Positions 63,333-64,000 of a stretch of 64,000 nucleotides of DNA are shown one piece after another; the first letter of the stretch is position 1, and each line of letters starts with the position of its first letter. Below the pieces are notes generated by a model that had not been told where the DNA came from, ran no database searches, and worked only from the letters and a program-made list of their open reading frames with translations. The DNA comes from Carallia brachiata. Lineage: Eukaryota; Streptophyta; Magnoliopsida; Malpighiales; Rhizophoraceae. Where the stretch lies: positions 2,609,947-2,673,946 of the forward strand of contig JADCRB010000036.1 of NCBI GenBank assembly GCA_021464245.1, written 5' to 3'. Made by a program: the position numbers and the translations under genes.

Positions 63333-64000
63333 TTACCCTGCAAACAGAACAGCAGTCAATTGGAAAAGAACCGGGTTAAACTGGTGACAATGTAATTTGT
63401 GCAAATGGCAGTTGAGGAAACAGGGAGGAGTCAAATAAAGAAATGCTTCTACAACAAACCAATTCTTCCATAATTTTGGTTGTACTGATGACCAGTGAAA
63501 TGCAATTATTACCCAAAATTCACAACTCCAATGTATGTCATTACCTAGTTCACTTACTCAATAACTACAAAAAAACACATATAATAAAATGCAATACTCT
63601 CCATTGCACTCTGTCACTTACATTCCAATCCATTTTCTTTATTTCTTTGAAGGAATCTACAATTAAGTAGTAGAACACATCCAGTCAAACAATACGGACC
63701 CTCCCATCTGTGATGACCAAATTACACATTCCATACCCACTTGCTTACCGGTCTAGACTAAATCGACCACCAAAGTTTCTAATATGAAGAAGACACTAAA
63801 AATACGGACATGAACCAAAGATTCCCTTAAGCTAATCCAATGGAAGGAACCAAATAAAAAAAAAATGCATAGAACCGGACCACGCAGAAAAAACTAAGCG
63901 AAAATCCAGCACCCAAAACGGGGAAGAAGTAATTTTTTCAAAAAAAAAAAAAAAAAAAAAAAAATCGGTGACAAAAACAACAAGCATAAATTCTTAAATA
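63333..64000. other. FPGS 5' flank to window edge
   Basis: Upstream and promoter side of FPGS. AT-rich, with a poly(A) run at about 63941-63964. No further gene seen. Confidence 0.6.

Overview
This is nuclear DNA of a eudicot plant. Genes have many GT-AG introns, intergenic DNA is AT-rich with microsatellites and homopolymers, and plant LINE and SINE-type retroposons are present. Every recognised gene belongs to a plant family. The species cannot be fixed from the sequence. From memory, the order CKX1, LACHESIS/PRP4, GPT (ALG7), ARP matches Arabidopsis chromosome 2 around At2g41510-At2g41460, so the window looks like an ancestral eudicot gene block.

Layout. 63-1231 (-): first two exons of a CKX1-like cytokinin dehydrogenase, running off the left edge. 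1.2-11 kb: no gene supported; retroposon scars and a possible MITE. About 11.08-23.08 kb and 23.08-30.45 kb: two tandem copies of one segment, each carrying a beta-1,3-glucanase gene on + and each bounded by AAT-type microsatellite. The first copy was enlarged by a nearly intact LINE (11460-17501) with a 16-bp target-site duplication, nested in an older LINE 3' fragment. The second glucanase has lost both catalytic glutamates and has an insertion in its signal-peptide exon. 30.6-33.9 kb (+): PRP4/LACHESIS splicing factor in five exons. 34.8-63.3 kb, all on -: GPT/ALG7, ARP, a GT92/DUF23-type glycosyltransferase, and a folylpolyglutamate synthase (FPGS) close to the mitochondrial type.

Several genes are core housekeeping functions: spliceosome, first step of N-glycan precursor synthesis, base-excision repair, folate polyglutamylation. 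They sit beside a hormone-degrading enzyme and a young, diverging pair of defence-type glucanases.

The most striking pattern is that all four genes from 34.8 to 63.3 kb carry single-base frameshifts: at least eight, often in short homopolymers, each restored by adding or removing one base, with splice sites and protein sequence otherwise conserved. The genes and LINE ORFs to the left show none. This suggests either a stretch of uncorrected assembly indels or a recently silenced gene block. No new kind of biological system was recognised. The best novel leads are the putative GH17 pseudoenzyme, its intron-like insertion, and the microsatellite-bounded duplication.
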